From assembly GCA_025963265.1 (NCBI GenBank), contig JAOPUY010000189.1, positions 1 to 6,811 on the forward strand: a stretch of DNA of 6,811 bases. Reading direction: 5' to 3'. Shown piece after piece: positions 5,423-6,811 of this stretch. The position numbers were made by a program, and so were the translations under genes. Position 1 is the stretch's first letter, and the number at the start of each line of letters is the position of its first letter. The notes under the pieces were generated by a model. That model had not been told where the DNA came from, did not search any database, and was given only the letters and a program-made list of their open reading frames with translations. The DNA comes from Frankiales bacterium. GTDB taxonomy: Bacteria > Actinomycetota > Actinomycetes > Mycobacteriales > Jatrophihabitantaceae.

Positions 5423-6505
5423 ATGTCCGGATCGATCAACGAGGTCCGCGTCGTCGGGCTGGGCAAGGTGGGCGAGCTCGTCGCCACGCTGCTGGCCGAC
5501 GCCGGTTTCAACGTCACCGCCTACGACGCCAAAGAGCGAGCCGGTCTGCCCTTCGCCACCGAGGCGCTCGACGTGCGGGACGCGCAGGCGCTCAAGGGCG
5601 CCCTGTCCGGGGCGGACGCCGTCGTGTCCTGTCTGCCCTACAACCTCAATCTGCCCGTCGCCGAGGCCGCGCACGCCGCGCAGGTGCATTACTTCGACCT
5701 GACCGAGGACGTGCCCACCACCAACCGGGTCCTCGAGCTGTCCGCGCACGACCCGCAGGTCGTCTACGCGCCGCAGTGCGGGCTGGCCCCCGGGCTGATC
5801 GGGATCATCGGCTCCTCCCTGACCAAGAACTTCGACGAGATCCGCTCGATCGAACTGAAGGTCGGCGCGCTGCCGCGGCATCCTGCGGGGCTGCTCGGCT
5901 ACGCCTTCAATTGGTCGCCCGAGGGCGTGGTGAACGAGTACCTCAACGACTGCGAGGTGCTGCGCTCGGGCCGTCGGCAGATGGTGCCGGCAATGACCGA
6001 GCACGAGAAGGTGGTCATCGGCGGCATCGAGCTGGAGGCCTCGCTGACTTCCGGCGGGCTGGGCACGATGTGCGAGACCTACGAGGGCCGCGCGCAACGG
6101 CTGGACTACAAGACGATGCGTTACCCCGGGCACTTCGAGCTGATGCGCTTCTTCTTCGACGAGCTCGGACTGCGCGAGCGCCGCGAGCTGGCCGGTGAGA
6201 TCCTGGTCAACGCCAAGCCGCCGACCGACGACGACGTCGTCTACCTGCACGCCGCGGTCGAGGGCCGGGTCGCCGGGCAGCTGTTCCGACAGAACTACGT
6301 CCGGGCCTACCAGCCGCTGGAGATCAACGGACGCACCTGGCGCGCGATCTCCTGGACCACCGCCGCCTCGGTCGCCTCCGTCCTCGAACTCGTCTCGACC
6401 GGCCGACTGCCAGCCGCTGGCTTCCTCAAACAGGAGGACATCTCCTTCGCCGACCTGCTGAGCACCCGCAACGGCGCCCGCTTCGCTGAACTCGGAAAGG
6501 TCTGA
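5423..6505 (+). CDS. Saccharopine dehydrogenase family oxidoreductase, probable L-lysine 6-dehydrogenase or saccharopine dehydrogenase
   Basis: A 360-residue NAD(P)-dependent enzyme predicted to make 2-aminoadipate 6-semialdehyde, either from lysine directly (lysine 6-dehydrogenase) or from saccharopine. The nucleotide-binding motif is VVGLGKVGE with G12, G14 and G17, and D35 at the end of strand 2 favours NAD over NADP. Other family hallmarks are DAVVSCLPYNLN, QVHYFDLTEDV, QCGLAPGLIGIIG, FNWSPEGVVNEY, SGGLGTM and LDYKTMRYPGH. The pattern and length resemble Geobacillus lysine 6-dehydrogenase (about 385 residues) more than fungal Lys9 (about 446), but family members are easily confused. The ATG at 5423 is chosen because GGAAGGGG lies just before it and the Rossmann strand follows at once; an upstream in-frame ATG at 5339 would add 28 residues translated from the promoter region. 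It is followed after 4 nt by an antiquitin-type aldehyde dehydrogenase, which would consume its product. Confidence 0.85.
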   Translation: MSGSINEVRVVGLGKVGELVATLLADAGFNVTAYDAKERAGLPFATEALDVRDAQALKGALSGADAVVSCLPYNLNLPVAEAAHAAQVHYFDLTEDVPTTNRVLELSAHDPQVVYAPQCGLAPGLIGIIGSSLTKNFDEIRSIELKVGALPRHPAGLLGYAFNWSPEGVVNEYLNDCEVLRSGRRQMVPAMTEHEKVVIGGIELEASLTSGGLGTMCETYEGRAQRLDYKTMRYPGHFELMRFFFDELGLRERRELAGEILVNAKPPTDDDVVYLHAAVEGRVAGQLFRQNYVRAYQPLEINGRTWRAISWTTAASVASVLELVSTGRLPAAGFLKQEDISFADLLSTRNGARFAELGKV

Positions 6506-6509
6506 CCCG

Positions 6510-6811
6510 ATGACTGCTGCCGCTTCCTCGACCACGTCGACTGCGCTCGACCATGCCGCGCTGCGGGCCACCACCCTGCAATTGCTGGCGAAAATCGGCG
6601 TCGGCGACCCCTTCACCGCGGACGGCGACTTGATCTGCCGCTCCCCGATCACGGGCGGCGAGCTCGGCCGGCTCCGCTCGCACTCGGCCCGGGAGGTCAC
6701 CGACGCGGTCACGGCCGCGGCCCAGGCCTTCGAGCAATGGCGCGTCGTCCCCGCGCCCGTGCGGGGAAAGCTGGTGCGCGAGCTCGGCGAGCTGCTGCGC
6801 GAGCACAAGGA
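6510..6811 (+). CDS. ALDH7 (antiquitin)-type aldehyde dehydrogenase, probable L-piperideine-6-carboxylate / aminoadipate-semialdehyde dehydrogenase (partial, runs off right edge)
   Basis: The first 100 residues of an aldehyde dehydrogenase are visible. TLQLLAKIGVGDP, CRSPITGGELGRLRSHS and EQWRVVPAPVRGKLVRELG follow the N-terminal pattern of human antiquitin and bacterial piperideine-6-carboxylate dehydrogenases (compare W-x4-PAP-x-RG in that family). These oxidise aminoadipate semialdehyde to 2-aminoadipate with NAD. The catalytic Cys and Glu lie beyond the window. The ATG at 6510 has GGAAAGG at 6494-6500 and sits 4 nt after the stop of the dehydrogenase gene, so the two are almost certainly one transcript and act in sequence. 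The first 15 residues are Ala/Ser/Thr-rich and probably disordered. Confidence 0.9.
   Translation, partial: MTAAASSTTSTALDHAALRATTLQLLAKIGVGDPFTADGDLICRSPITGGELGRLRSHSAREVTDAVTAAAQAFEQWRVVPAPVRGKLVRELGELLREHK

Noticed and set aside
5300..6808. Minus-strand reading frame that extends the lysR frame upstream by about 500 codons to the window edge
   Set aside because: It is antisense to the dehydrogenase and aldehyde dehydrogenase genes, whose motifs are clear. LysR homology begins exactly at the ATG at 5299, which has its own ribosome binding site.

Overview
The window is high-GC DNA from an actinobacterium. GC-rich codon use, strong matches to mycobacterial SigE, RseA and HtrA, and candidate leaderless promoters (TAnnnT 6-7 nt before a start codon) all point there. 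The order htrA-rseA-sigE, divergent from an O-methyltransferase gene, is the arrangement of the Mycobacterium tuberculosis Rv1220c-Rv1223 region as I recall it. The species cannot be named; the RseA-like protein differs enough from the mycobacterial one to suggest a non-mycobacterial lineage.

Left part (1-2062, minus strand): an envelope-stress regulatory operon read leftward, made of an ECF sigma factor (sigE), a zinc-motif anti-sigma factor (rseA-like) with a predicted membrane span, and the start of an HtrA-type serine protease that runs off the left edge. A 217-bp intergenic region (2063-2279) carries a good ECF/SigH-type promoter for sigE on the minus strand and a candidate leaderless promoter for the next gene on the plus strand.

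Middle part (2280-4365, plus strand): a group II pyridoxal-phosphate decarboxylase lies between sigE and its usual neighbour, a class I O-methyltransferase of the Rv1220c / caffeoyl-CoA type. Each has its own candidate leaderless promoter. The decarboxylase substrate is unknown.

Right part (4391-6811): a LysR-family regulator on the minus strand diverges from a plus-strand pair, an NAD-binding saccharopine-dehydrogenase/lysine-6-dehydrogenase family enzyme and an antiquitin-type (ALDH7) aldehyde dehydrogenase cut by the right edge. Together they read as a lysine-degradation unit: lysine (or saccharopine) to aminoadipate semialdehyde/piperideine-6-carboxylate, then to 2-aminoadipate, probably controlled by the LysR protein. 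The O-methyltransferase and LysR genes converge with 25 bp between them, and a bulged hairpin spans that junction.

No RNA genes, CRISPR arrays, insertion sequences or phage genes were seen. Nothing here is clearly a new system; the main points of interest are the membrane-anchored RseA-like protein, the decarboxylase placed at the sigE locus, and the lysine catabolic pair.
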